Origin: JBFWUW01 sp050247075
GTDB taxonomy: Bacteria > Planctomycetota > Planctomycetia > Pirellulales > JBFWUW01
Length of the DNA stretch: 54,394 nucleotides
Direction: 5' to 3'
Assembly (NCBI GenBank): GCA_050247075.1
Contig: JBFWUW010000052.1
Location: forward strand, 1 to 54,394
Part shown: positions 37,584-45,523 of the stretch, piece by piece
How positions within the stretch are numbered: the stretch's first letter is position 1
Layout of the letters: every line of letters starts with the position of its first letter
Position numbers and translations under genes: made by a program
Notes under the pieces: model-generated
Told to the model about the DNA's origin: nothing
Database searches by the model: none
The model's input: only the letters and a program-made list of their open reading frames with translations

Positions 37584-39092
37584 ATGCGCGCAGCCGTCTC
37601 CCACCAAAATAGCCCTATGATGAAGCCCACAATTGTCACTTCGCGCTCTCCGCTCGTTCGAAATTCGTTTCCTCGTCGCGATTTCATCCTGGGCATGTCG
37701 TCCGTGCTCGGCGGCTTGGTCCTCTCTCAAATGTTCGGCCTGTCAACGCCGGCCGCCGCCGCGGTCGTGCCGGGTGAGGCCGAGGACTTGCCCCCTCATC
37801 ATCCGGCAAAGGCCAGACGGGTGATTCGTATTTTTCTTAGCGGCGGGTTGAGCCATGTCGATTCGTTCGATTACAAGCCGGCTCTGGCCGAGCATCACGG
37901 CAAGCCGCTGGGAGGAACCGAACGGCCCGACGTTTTCTTTGGCCAGGTAGGGCTGTTGCACCAGCCGATGTGGGAGTTCAAACAGCGCGGCGAGAGCGGG
38001 TTGTGGATCTCTGAACTCTTTCCGCACCTGGCCCAGCAGGCCGACCGACTGACGGTTATCCGATCAATGTTTGCCGAGACATCCAATCATACGCCCGCCA
38101 CGTTTCAAGCGCACTCGGGCTTCCGCTTGAATGGCTTTCCGGTGGTCGGAAGTTGGGTCGCCTATGGCCTGGGGGCTGAGACCGACGAGTTGCCGGCATT
38201 TGTGGTCTTGCCCGACACACGCGGATTGCCGGCGGGCGGCTCGATCAACTGGAGCAACGGCTTCTTGCCGGCCCGCCATCAAGGCGTTGCCCTTCGGACG
38301 CAAGGCCCGCCGATTCGCGACCTGGTTCCCGCTAGGCCTATTTCCGCGGCTACCGAGCAAGCCAGCCGCGAACTGTTGGCCGAGATCAACCGCCGCCACC
38401 TGGCGGAACGGGTAGGGGACGACGCGCTCTCGGCCCGCATACGCAGTTATGAATTGGCCGCCAAGATGCAGTTGGCGGTGCCAGAAGTAGCCGACTTGGA
38501 GCAAGAAACCGCGGCCACGCAGTTGCAGTATGGCCTGGACCAGCCGCATACAGCCGACTTTGGCCGGCAATGCCTGCTAGCGCGGCGTCTGTTGGAGCGG
38601 GGCGTAAGGTTCATCCAATTGTTTTCTGGCGGCGCGTTCGGCAGCCCACGTATCAATTGGGACGGGCACGAGGATATGGTCGCCAACCACGGGCAAGAGG
38701 CGGGCCGCATCGACAAGCCTATCGCAGGGTTATTGGCCGACCTGGCCCAACGGGGCTTGTTGCAAGATACCCTGGTGATGTTCATTACCGAGTTCGGGCG
38801 GACCCCTTTTACCCAATCGGCCGATGGCGTATTGGGCAAGGGACGCGACCACAGCCAGTACGGATTTAGCGTCTGGATGGCGGGGGCGGGCCTGAAGCCG
38901 GGCATGGCCCATGGCGCGACCGACGAGCTAGGCTTGAAGGCCGTCGAGAATCCCGTCCATTGGCACGATCTACACGCCACGGCGCTGCACACGCTGGGGA
39001 TCAACCACGAACGGCTGACCTTCTACCACAACGGCATCCAGCGACGGCTGACGAATGTGCATGGGAGCGTCATCCAAGAAGTGCTGGCATGA
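37584..39092 (+). CDS. DUF1501 Tat-exported protein (third copy), first gene of a seven-gene operon
   Basis: 502 residues from the ATG at 37584 (or ATGs at 37617 and 37620). It has a clear Tat signal (SFPRRDFILGMSSVLGG ... STPAAAA). DUF1501 blocks are RVIRIFLSGGLSHVDSFDYK, 'RLTVIRSMFAETSNHTPA', 'CLLARRLLERGVRFIQL', 'LVMFITEFGRTPFTQ' and 'HDLHATALHTLGI'. It resembles the DUF1501 partners of DUF1553 proteins, but here it is coupled to a membrane protein through an ATGA overlap at 39089-39092. That ties it to the NosL-like/CRTAC/ABC genes downstream. Its reaction is unknown. Confidence 0.92.
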   Translation: MRAAVSHQNSPMMKPTIVTSRSPLVRNSFPRRDFILGMSSVLGGLVLSQMFGLSTPAAAAVVPGEAEDLPPHHPAKARRVIRIFLSGGLSHVDSFDYKPALAEHHGKPLGGTERPDVFFGQVGLLHQPMWEFKQRGESGLWISELFPHLAQQADRLTVIRSMFAETSNHTPATFQAHSGFRLNGFPVVGSWVAYGLGAETDELPAFVVLPDTRGLPAGGSINWSNGFLPARHQGVALRTQGPPIRDLVPARPISAATEQASRELLAEINRRHLAERVGDDALSARIRSYELAAKMQLAVPEVADLEQETAATQLQYGLDQPHTADFGRQCLLARRLLERGVRFIQLFSGGAFGSPRINWDGHEDMVANHGQEAGRIDKPIAGLLADLAQRGLLQDTLVMFITEFGRTPFTQSADGVLGKGRDHSQYGFSVWMAGAGLKPGMAHGATDELGLKAVENPVHWHDLHATALHTLGINHERLTFYHNGIQRRLTNVHGSVIQEVLA

Positions 39093-40237
39093 TTCTCAAT
39101 GCTTACGCCGTATTGGATTTGTTTCTCTGCGGAATTCGAGTGCTGCTCGCCGTGGCCCTGGCGGCCGTGACAGTCCAGGCGCTGTTGAAGTCGCGGAAGA
39201 CCCGATCCGCGGACCAAGAAATTGACCAACCATCGGGCCAAGAGAACCGCGGCTACCTGGCCATGCTACTGGGGATGATTCTGTTTGGCCTGAGTCTGGC
39301 AGCTTGGCCAATGCTCTATTTGCTCTTGGACAGCTATATTCCGCAATGGCCGGGTGTGATGTGTATCTACGGGGTGACGCAGATCGGCCGGGGCACCACG
39401 GGAGTAAGCCGCTTTCTGCCTGGCATATTGACGACAATAGAATCCTTGCGGCCGCTGGTGGTCTTTCTGGCGGGGGCCTGGTTGGTAGCCTATCGCACGG
39501 CTCGCCGGGCCGAGACAGACTCCCCGCTCGGCCGCCTGCCCGACAGCAGGCAAACGACATTTCCGCAGCCGGCCGGCGTTCTGGCTAAGGGCAGTTTGTG
39601 GTTGTTAGTGGCCTTGGCATGTGCTTCGGCGGTGGATGCGGGGCTAGAAGCGGCCTATGTCGTGCTTCCCAAGCAAACCGCTGTCCGCTCGGGCGGCTGC
39701 TGCACAATGATGAACGCCGACAATCGCGGTGCGTCGGGTATCTTCACCCACGGCGATACCCCCGCCCCAACTTGGTTGTGGGTCAGCGAGGGCATCGTGC
39801 TGCTGGGCATGATGGCGGGCCTGGCGGCGGTTGCTTATCAGCCTGTTGGCTGTATTCGGCGCGGCCGGCTTTGGCTGCTGTGTCTGGGTGCCGCGGGCAC
39901 GTTGATCTTGACCAGCCTGTTCCTCATCGACATTGCCGCGCCGTGGTTGTTGCGACTTCCTCGCCATCATTGTTTATACTGTTTGTTTGTCGAGGTTCCC
40001 GAGAGCTTGTTGGCCGTGTTGGCATTGGTCGGCGGTGGTTTTGCCGTCGGTTGGGCCGGAGTATTGGCACTGGTCCAAACTCGTCGCGGCTGGCAGCAAA
40101 ACAATCGAGACTCCGCAATGCCCAGCGATGCGGAATCGACCGTAGATGAGGGAATTCGCCGGTTGCTCCGCTGGGGCTTGGCCGGTTACGTTAGCTTTGC
40201 GATCATGTTGCCCCTGGAAATGGTTCTGGCCCAATGA
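39089..40237 (+). CDS. Polytopic membrane protein with paired cysteines, function unknown
   Basis: 382 residues with about seven to eight hydrophobic helices, including 'CGIRVLLAVALAAVTVQAL' near the start and 'GYVSFAIMLPLEMVLA' at the end. Cysteines and histidines stand out: PGVMCIYG, SGGCCTMMNADNRG and LPRHHCLYCLF, the last resembling a metal- or disulfide-type CxxC next to two His. I recognise no family. The start overlaps the DUF1501 stop (ATGA) and its stop overlaps the NosL-like start in the same way, so the proteins are made together. A membrane subunit in metal or thiol redox handling is possible but unproven. Confidence 0.8.
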   Translation: MILNAYAVLDLFLCGIRVLLAVALAAVTVQALLKSRKTRSADQEIDQPSGQENRGYLAMLLGMILFGLSLAAWPMLYLLLDSYIPQWPGVMCIYGVTQIGRGTTGVSRFLPGILTTIESLRPLVVFLAGAWLVAYRTARRAETDSPLGRLPDSRQTTFPQPAGVLAKGSLWLLVALACASAVDAGLEAAYVVLPKQTAVRSGGCCTMMNADNRGASGIFTHGDTPAPTWLWVSEGIVLLGMMAGLAAVAYQPVGCIRRGRLWLLCLGAAGTLILTSLFLIDIAAPWLLRLPRHHCLYCLFVEVPESLLAVLALVGGGFAVGWAGVLALVQTRRGWQQNNRDSAMPSDAESTVDEGIRRLLRWGLAGYVSFAIMLPLEMVLAQ

Positions 40238-40713
40238 CCCGCCGCCAAATCATGTTTGCCGCTATCTGGCTGCTGATTGTCGTCGGCGTTCCACTCCTGG
40301 GGCACTTGGCGAGGGAGTCGCAGTCGGCACGCTGCGCTTTTGATGGACAACCGATCGTGCCGATTTATCGGGTACGAGTGGAGCGGCTAGCGGACGATAA
40401 GTTCTCGTTTTGTTGCCTGGAGTGTGCCCGGCGATGGCTGGAAGGCCACGCGGGCAACCCGCGGGTCTTGGTGACCGACGAAACCAGCGGCCGGGAGATC
40501 CCCGCCAGCGAGGCAATATTCGTCCGCAGCCAGGTCGTGACCACGTCCGCCACCGGCAACCGCGTGCATGCCTTTGCCAACCAGGCCGACGCGCAGCGCC
40601 ATGCCGAATCGTCGAATGGCCAGATCTTGATCGGGGCGCGGCGGCCCTTTGCCCAAGACACGGCCGAACACAAACTGTCCACCAAAGTTAACACCCAATC
40701 CACCGCTGAGTAA
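40234..40713 (+). CDS. NosL/TRASH-like membrane-anchored protein
   Basis: 159 residues. An N-terminal helix (about 5-23, QIMFAAIWLLIVVGVPLLG) acts as an anchor. The outer part has RCAFDGQPIVPIYRV (Cys34) and FSFCCLECARRWL (Cys60, Cys61, Cys64), a spacing like TRASH metal-binding motifs. It then has 'IPASEAIFVRSQVVTTSATG' and FANQADAQRHAESSNGQIL, the layout of the NosL family (copper-binding accessory proteins of nitrous oxide reductase). NosL usually has CxxC/Met ligands, so the metal may differ. There is no nosZ here. It is coupled by ATGA to the membrane protein before it. The NosL relation is recognition by pattern, not by search. Confidence 0.7.
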   Translation: MTRRQIMFAAIWLLIVVGVPLLGHLARESQSARCAFDGQPIVPIYRVRVERLADDKFSFCCLECARRWLEGHAGNPRVLVTDETSGREIPASEAIFVRSQVVTTSATGNRVHAFANQADAQRHAESSNGQILIGARRPFAQDTAEHKLSTKVNTQSTAE

Positions 40714-40720
40714 CACTATC

Positions 40721-42598
40721 GTGGCTCAAACAAATTCGCGTCCGGCGATGATCGGCGTTGCCTTGCTGGTCTTGGGTGGCATTGCCGGTTGGGCCGTGAC
40801 GCGCAAACCGGTTGAACCGCTCACTCCGCAGGATGGCCCGCCCGCCGCCAACGTCAACGGCGAGAAGCCGCCGGCCGCGTTCGAGCAGTTGCCGGGCTTT
40901 CGCGAGATGTCGCAACAGGCGGGCATCGGCTTCAAAATGCAATTCCTGGCGGGGGAGCAGGGCGAAAACTTCAAAATCAATCTGTATGACCATGGCAGCG
41001 GCGTGGCGGTTGGTGACTACGACGGCGACGGCGACGACGATATCTATTTTTGCAACCAGCTTGGCCCGAACGCCCTGTATCGCAACGATGGCGAAAACCG
41101 CTTTAGCGATGTCACGGCCGAGGCGGGCAAGATCGCGCTCGACGACCGTATCTGCGTGGCGGCGACTTTCAGTGACTACGACAACGACGGCGACCAGGAT
41201 TTGTTCGTCACCAGCATTCGCGGCGGCAACGTGCTGTTCAACAACGATGGCCGCGGGCAATTCACTGATGTCACACAGGCAGCGGGCCTGGAACTGGTCG
41301 CACATTCGCAGACTGCGGCGTTTTTTGACGCCGACAACGATGGCGATCTCGATCTGCTGGTGGTCAATACGGCCCAGTGGACCTTGGACAATTACCTGGA
41401 GGATCAACACTACTACGAAGGCCCCGCCAGCTTGGCTGCGCTGGCCCGTAGCCCGCGCGAAAAAAATGTCTTTTACCGTAATGAAGGGAACGGCCATTTT
41501 GTCGATGCGACGGAAGAGGCTGGTTTGGCGGGTCTGGGTTGGAGCGGCGACGTGGCCGTGTTCGACGCCAACGGCGACGGCCGGCTGGATGTGCTCATTA
41601 CCAATATGTTTGGCAACGCGCAGCTTTTTCAAAACCAGGCCGATGGTAAGTTCGTCGATGTGGGCGAGAAAATGCTGGGCAAGACTTCCATCGGCGGAGT
41701 GGGCGCGCACGCCTTCGATATCGACAACGATGGCCTCATAGATGCTTTGATCGTGGACATGCATTCCGACATGTGGATGGGGGCCAACTTCGACTCGGCC
41801 AAGATTGAAGAAGACAAGAAATACCGTGTCCTTAACCCGATCGTGGAGATCGAAAGCGGATACGATGCCGACGCCGTGCGCATCTTTGAAGAGGAAAACC
41901 CCCGCGCGTTGCAAGGGAACAGCTTGTTTCACAATCTCGGCGGCGGCCGGTTCGAGGAATCTTCGGACGCGGCCGGCCTAGAGACCTTTTGGCCCTGGGG
42001 CGTGGCGGCAGGCGACTTTGACGGCGACGGTTATCAAGACGCGTTTATCCCGTCAGGCATGGGCTACCCGTTCTTTTACTGGCGGAACTACCTGATGGTA
42101 AACAAGGGGGACGGCACGTTCGCCGACCAGTCTCGCAGCCGCGGCATCGAACCGCCCCCCGGTGGAGAAAATCTGCCAGAACAGATTGGCGGGCGTGACG
42201 CTCCTCGCAGTTCGCGCACGGCGGCCACGGCCGACTTTGACGGAGATGGCAAGCTTGATCTGGTCGTCAATAACTTCAACGACGGTGCCTATTACTATCA
42301 CAACGACTTCCCTGACCTCAATTACGTGGCATTCAAACTGCGAGGCACGGCCAGCAATCGCGACGCCATCGGTGCCTTGGTCACGTTGCGTATTGGCGAT
42401 GAGGTCATGGTCCGCCAGGTTCAAGCCGCCAGCGGCTATTTAAGCCATTCCTCAAAGACTTTGCACTTTGGACTTGGCCAGCGCGAGAAAATCGACCGGG
42501 CCGAAATCCGCTGGCCCAACGGCACCCTGCAAACCTTGGAAGCGCCCGCCATCAACCAACTGCACGAACGAATCGAACCGGAGCAACCCTCCGAATGA
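40721..42598 (+). CDS. CRTAC-type FG-GAP / ASPIC-UnbV protein
   Basis: 625 residues from a GTG at 40721 (an ATG at 40748 is an alternative). One N-terminal hydrophobic segment (PAMIGVALLVLGGIAGWAV) serves as signal or anchor. At least seven calcium-binding FG-GAP loops follow: DYDGDGDDD, DYDNDGDQD, DADNDGDLD, DANGDGRLD, DIDNDGLID, DFDGDGYQD and DFDGDGKLD. The C-terminal ASPIC/UnbV domain (VTLRIGDEVMVRQV ... HFGLGQREKIDRAEIRWPNG) is present. Such proteins fold as an extracellular beta propeller. It begins eight bases after the NosL-like stop and ends in an ATGA overlap with the next gene. Confidence 0.93.
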   Translation: MAQTNSRPAMIGVALLVLGGIAGWAVTRKPVEPLTPQDGPPAANVNGEKPPAAFEQLPGFREMSQQAGIGFKMQFLAGEQGENFKINLYDHGSGVAVGDYDGDGDDDIYFCNQLGPNALYRNDGENRFSDVTAEAGKIALDDRICVAATFSDYDNDGDQDLFVTSIRGGNVLFNNDGRGQFTDVTQAAGLELVAHSQTAAFFDADNDGDLDLLVVNTAQWTLDNYLEDQHYYEGPASLAALARSPREKNVFYRNEGNGHFVDATEEAGLAGLGWSGDVAVFDANGDGRLDVLITNMFGNAQLFQNQADGKFVDVGEKMLGKTSIGGVGAHAFDIDNDGLIDALIVDMHSDMWMGANFDSAKIEEDKKYRVLNPIVEIESGYDADAVRIFEEENPRALQGNSLFHNLGGGRFEESSDAAGLETFWPWGVAAGDFDGDGYQDAFIPSGMGYPFFYWRNYLMVNKGDGTFADQSRSRGIEPPPGGENLPEQIGGRDAPRSSRTAATADFDGDGKLDLVVNNFNDGAYYYHNDFPDLNYVAFKLRGTASNRDAIGALVTLRIGDEVMVRQVQAASGYLSHSSKTLHFGLGQREKIDRAEIRWPNGTLQTLEAPAINQLHERIEPEQPSE

Positions 42599-42939
42599 GT
42601 CTCGCGAATCGGCCGCTCATCAATTGCGGGCTGCTGGCCGGTCCGCCGTTGCTGGCGGCGGCCCTGTTGGCCGCCGACCCTTTTCTGTCTCGGCCGACTT
42701 CGCCTGCCAGTTCGCAGTTTCAAGACGTCGTTGCCGGTCTAGGCTTGTTTCCCGCTACCAGTCTGGCACAAGGAAGCAAGGCGTTCGATCCGCGCCTGGA
42801 CGATGCCAACGCCGCGGATCGTGGACCGTTACCGGCCGGCGGCTGGTTCTCCACCAATGAAACGATGTCTGTCTTACCCGCTACTGACAACAAGTCCATC
42901 CATTTCCGCCCAGAGGCACCCGATGCGGAATTGGATTGA
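42595..42939 (+). CDS. Small exported or anchored protein, 114 residues, unknown
   Basis: Starts in an ATGA overlap with the CRTAC gene and ends 17 bp inside the permease gene, so it is clearly held between them. It has an N-terminal hydrophobic segment (about 10-28, NCGLLAGPPLLAAALLAADPF) followed by a Ser/Pro/Asp-rich outer part (GLGLFPATSLAQGSKAFDP, then GGWFSTNETMSVLPATDNKS). There are no cysteines after residue 11 and no known domain. The conserved-looking aromatic/Gly motifs and tight coupling support a real protein that may be a small subunit of the ABC complex. Confidence 0.65.
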   Translation: MSLANRPLINCGLLAGPPLLAAALLAADPFLSRPTSPASSQFQDVVAGLGLFPATSLAQGSKAFDPRLDDANAADRGPLPAGGWFSTNETMSVLPATDNKSIHFRPEAPDAELD

Positions 42940-44113
42940 AATTGCCCGCGCGGGGTTGGATGGTTTGCGGCTTTATCCGTTACGGGCAGGCGTGACCGTG
43001 GCTTGCGTGGCGGCGGTGTTGACACCCCATCTGGCCGGGTTGGGTATATCGCAAGCCATCCGGCAACAAGCGGATGAGTCGATTGAGCAAGGCGCGAATC
43101 TTTATGTTTCCGGTACGCGGTTCGGCGAACCGGCTGCAATTCCGTTGACGCTGTCGAAACGAATCCGGGAACTCGACGGCGTTACCAAAGTCGTTCCACG
43201 TATTATCGGGCAGGTTCGCCTGGGCCGCGACGACCTTGCGGCCGTTGTAGTGGGCATTGCCCCCACCCACTGGCCAGACGCGGTGCAATGCATTGACGGC
43301 CGGCTGCCTAGGGATGGCGGCACGCACGAAGTAGTCTTGGGGACCGAAATAGCCGCGCGGCTGGGCCTGCGGGTGGGCGACCGCATTCCGCCCTTTTACC
43401 ATGGCCGCTTGGGAGATCGGGTCTCTACGGTCGTGGGCCTGTTCAAGTCGGATATTTCGCTGTGGCAGGCCAACATAATGCTGATGACGTTGGAAGCCGC
43501 CGCCGCGGTCTTTGAACAGGGCGATTCCGCAACCGACCTGGCCGTTTACTGCCGCCCCGGATACGAAGCCACGTTGGCCACCGCCATTGCCGCCGCCCAA
43601 GAGAAATGGCCGCCGTCCGCCAACGGGGGCCGTCTGCGGATCGTGCCCCGTTCTCAGCTTGCCGCGCTGCTCCCCCGCCAGTTGTTGCAACGCGAGGGGA
43701 TATTTAACTTACATTTTGTGCTGGCATTTGCCGTCGGCATTCCCTTGGTATTGGTCACATCGGGCATTGGCCAGACGGAGCGCCGCCGCGAGACCGGCTT
43801 GCTGAAGGCACTCGGCTGGCAAACCGACGAAATCCTCATTCGCGGGCTGATCGAAAATTTCGTGCTTTGCCTGCTGGCCGCGTCGCTGGCGGTGATTGTG
43901 GCGTTTGCCTGGCTGCGGCTGGGCAACGGCGTGGGAATCGCCGCGCTGTTTCTGCCTGACGTAGGCTTTCGCCCTGGCTTCCGTATTCCGTTTCAGCTTA
44001 CGCCCCTGCCCGCCCTGTTGACCCTGTTGATCTCCTTGGCCGTGGTGATGGCGGGAACGCTCTGGTCGACGTGGCGCACCGCCGTGACCGCCCCCATCGA
44101 AGCCATGCGTTAA
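42923..44113 (+). CDS. FtsX/MacB-type ABC permease
   Basis: 396 residues from the ATG at 42923, with AGAGG about seven bases upstream. The first helix (LRAGVTVACVAAVLTPHLA) is followed by a roughly 220-residue extracytoplasmic MacB-like domain. The C-terminal three helices of the FtsX family follow (FVLAFAVGIPLVLVTSGIGQ, 'FVLCLLAASLAVIVAFAWL', 'ALLTLLISLAVVMAGTLW'), with ETGLLKALGWQTDEI as the coupling segment. Such permeases are mechanotransmission type rather than classic importers, working with an outer domain, e.g. in lipoprotein or macrolide export (MacB, LolC, DevC). The partner ATPase starts five bases later. Confidence 0.9.
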   Translation: MRNWIEIARAGLDGLRLYPLRAGVTVACVAAVLTPHLAGLGISQAIRQQADESIEQGANLYVSGTRFGEPAAIPLTLSKRIRELDGVTKVVPRIIGQVRLGRDDLAAVVVGIAPTHWPDAVQCIDGRLPRDGGTHEVVLGTEIAARLGLRVGDRIPPFYHGRLGDRVSTVVGLFKSDISLWQANIMLMTLEAAAAVFEQGDSATDLAVYCRPGYEATLATAIAAAQEKWPPSANGGRLRIVPRSQLAALLPRQLLQREGIFNLHFVLAFAVGIPLVLVTSGIGQTERRRETGLLKALGWQTDEILIRGLIENFVLCLLAASLAVIVAFAWLRLGNGVGIAALFLPDVGFRPGFRIPFQLTPLPALLTLLISLAVVMAGTLWSTWRTAVTAPIEAMR

Positions 44114-44118
44114 CCGCC

Positions 44119-44799
44119 ATGCCCAATCCTCTGCTGACAACTTCGCATCTTTGCCAACGCTTTCGGCTGCCGGGCGGCCGCGAATTGTTGGCCGTGGACA
44201 ACGTCAGCCTGGCGTTGCAACCGGGCGAAGTGCTAGCAGTCTCCGGTTCGTCGGGGTCGGGCAAGAGCACGCTGCTGGGGCTGCTGGGTGCGCTGGCCCG
44301 GCCTACCAGCGGAGAGCTCCGCTTCGATGGCCAGCTTTTGGCGGGTTGCTCCGAAATACGGCTCGCCCGGTTGCGCAGGCAGATCGGCTTTGTATTCCAG
44401 AGCTTCTTATTGTTGCCCAGGCTGCCGATATGGGACGGCCTAACCTACGGTTTGATCCCGCGGGGATGGCGGCGGGCCGACCGGCGCATGGCCGCGGGTG
44501 ATCTGCTGGAAAAGCTTGGCCTGGCCGACCGGATCGATCAATCACCTGAGGAACTCAGCGGCGGAGAACAGCAGCGCGTGGCCGTCGCCCGCGCTTTGGT
44601 GGGGGAACCGCGGTTGATCGTGGCCGACGAGCCGACATCGAACCTCGATCCTCTAGCGGCCGAAAACGTCCTCACCCTCTTCCGCCAAATCAACGCCGGC
44701 GGCACCACCCTCGTCATCGCCACCCACGACCCCCGACTGCTGGCGCTTGCCACGCAATCAATCATCATGGAAGGGAAGGCGGAAGGTCGTAGGCTTTAG
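44119..44799 (+). CDS. ABC transporter ATPase (MacB/LolD/DevA type)
   Basis: 226 residues from the ATG at 44119. All motifs are intact, unlike the degenerate ATPase in this window: Walker A GSSGSGKST, Q-loop 'GFVFQSFLLLPRL', signature LSGGEQQR, Walker B LIVADEPTSNLD and H-loop VIATHD. This is the LolD/MacB/DevA subgroup that powers FtsX-type permeases. It is the last gene of the operon, five bases after the permease stop. Together they likely drive a process in the envelope involving the NosL-like and CRTAC proteins (inference). No terminator with a T-run was seen after it. Confidence 0.95.
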   Translation: MPNPLLTTSHLCQRFRLPGGRELLAVDNVSLALQPGEVLAVSGSSGSGKSTLLGLLGALARPTSGELRFDGQLLAGCSEIRLARLRRQIGFVFQSFLLLPRLPIWDGLTYGLIPRGWRRADRRMAAGDLLEKLGLADRIDQSPEELSGGEQQRVAVARALVGEPRLIVADEPTSNLDPLAAENVLTLFRQINAGGTTLVIATHDPRLLALATQSIIMEGKAEGRRL

Positions 44800-44876
44800 G
44801 CGACTGGATGAAATCGAACACTTATTGAGCTTCGTATGGCTAATGAACCCCTTGGAGGTGGCGTGCGTAGTATGAG

Positions 44877-45269
44877 TCATGCGACCGAAAGGCAGTGCGG
44901 CGGAGCTGGAGGCTCGTCGCCAGAGGGCTGTACGCTTGCTAGCGCAAGGCAAGACGAATGCCAAAGTTGCCGAACTCGTGGACGCGTCGGTGTCGTCGGT
45001 GAAGCGCTGGAAGGCGGCGTGGAAGAAAGGAGGCTCCGAAAGCCTCGCCGCCAAACCTCACCCCGGCCCTTCCTCTCGACTGTCTGAGGTGGCGCTGGCT
45101 CTTTCATGGTCAGTGGACGATAGACGCGCGCCCAATCCCTAACATCGATTGATCCATTGCAGGCCAGCCACGCCGATGGTCCGATGGTCAGTGCGTACAG
45201 GGCTAGCAGCAGGATTGGCACTGCCAGCACGACAACCAGGAACCCGCTCGATTTGGGGTGGTGAGCCAT
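44877..45269 (-). pseudogene. Small membrane protein gene whose 3' part is antisense IS630 sequence
   Basis: From the ATG at 45269 the first roughly 60 residues look genuine: MAHHPKSSGFLVVVLAVPIL plus LLALYALTIGPSAWLA (one membrane helix), then 'CNGSIDVRDWARVYRPL', a pattern typical of small planctomycete membrane proteins. From about 45110 the frame continues through the complement of the transposase remnant ('VERKGRGEVWRRGFRS...'), which has no protein character. The original 3' end was therefore probably cut off by the element, leaving a chimeric frame of 130 residues. Whether it is expressed is unknown. Confidence 0.55.
44879..45142 (+). pseudogene. IS630-family transposase remnant (N-terminal HTH only)
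   Basis: 87 codons. The first 70 (MRPKGSAAELEARRQRAVRL, then LAQGKTNAKVAELVDASVSS, VKRWKAAWKKGG) are the HTH domain of IS630/Tc1-type transposases. After PSSRLSE the similarity stops, and the DDE catalytic half is absent, so the remnant cannot transpose. It sits right after the ABC operon and lies antisense to the 3' part of the chimeric ORF at 44877-45269. No intact inverted repeats were found. Confidence 0.8.
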
Positions 45270-45523
45270 GATGCACCAATTCGCTGAAACAGAGTCTATT
45301 GCGTTTCGTACGGCCAATGAGCCCAGGCCGACCAACGGGAAGGCCGAAAGCTATGCAATTTGAGGCGTTCGCAAAGGATCATGATCCAAACGAACCGCTA
45401 CAAACGGCTGACTTTGGCCGAATGCAATCGGCTCGCAACCAATATCGCGGCGCATGACGCAGCGGCATGTTGGCTTCAAGCAACTCCATCGGCATGGAAT
45501 CGCCTCCGACAACGTAGGCCACC

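Larger units (their letters stand above)
44831..45324. repeat. Diverged direct repeats flanking IS630 debris
   Basis: 44831-44850 (TTCGTATGGCTAATGAACCC) and 45305-45324 (TTCGTACGGCCAATGAGCCC) match at 17 of 20 positions, and similarity continues upstream (TGAAA..GA....ATTG). They bracket the IS630 fragment and the short membrane ORF. They could be relics of an element end or a duplicated leader sequence. Confidence 0.5.

Noticed and set aside
40688..41932. A 414-codon minus-strand frame with Val/Ile-rich sequence
   Set aside because: It mirrors the DxDGDGxxD repeats of the CRTAC gene. The regular valine pattern is the complement of Asp codons.
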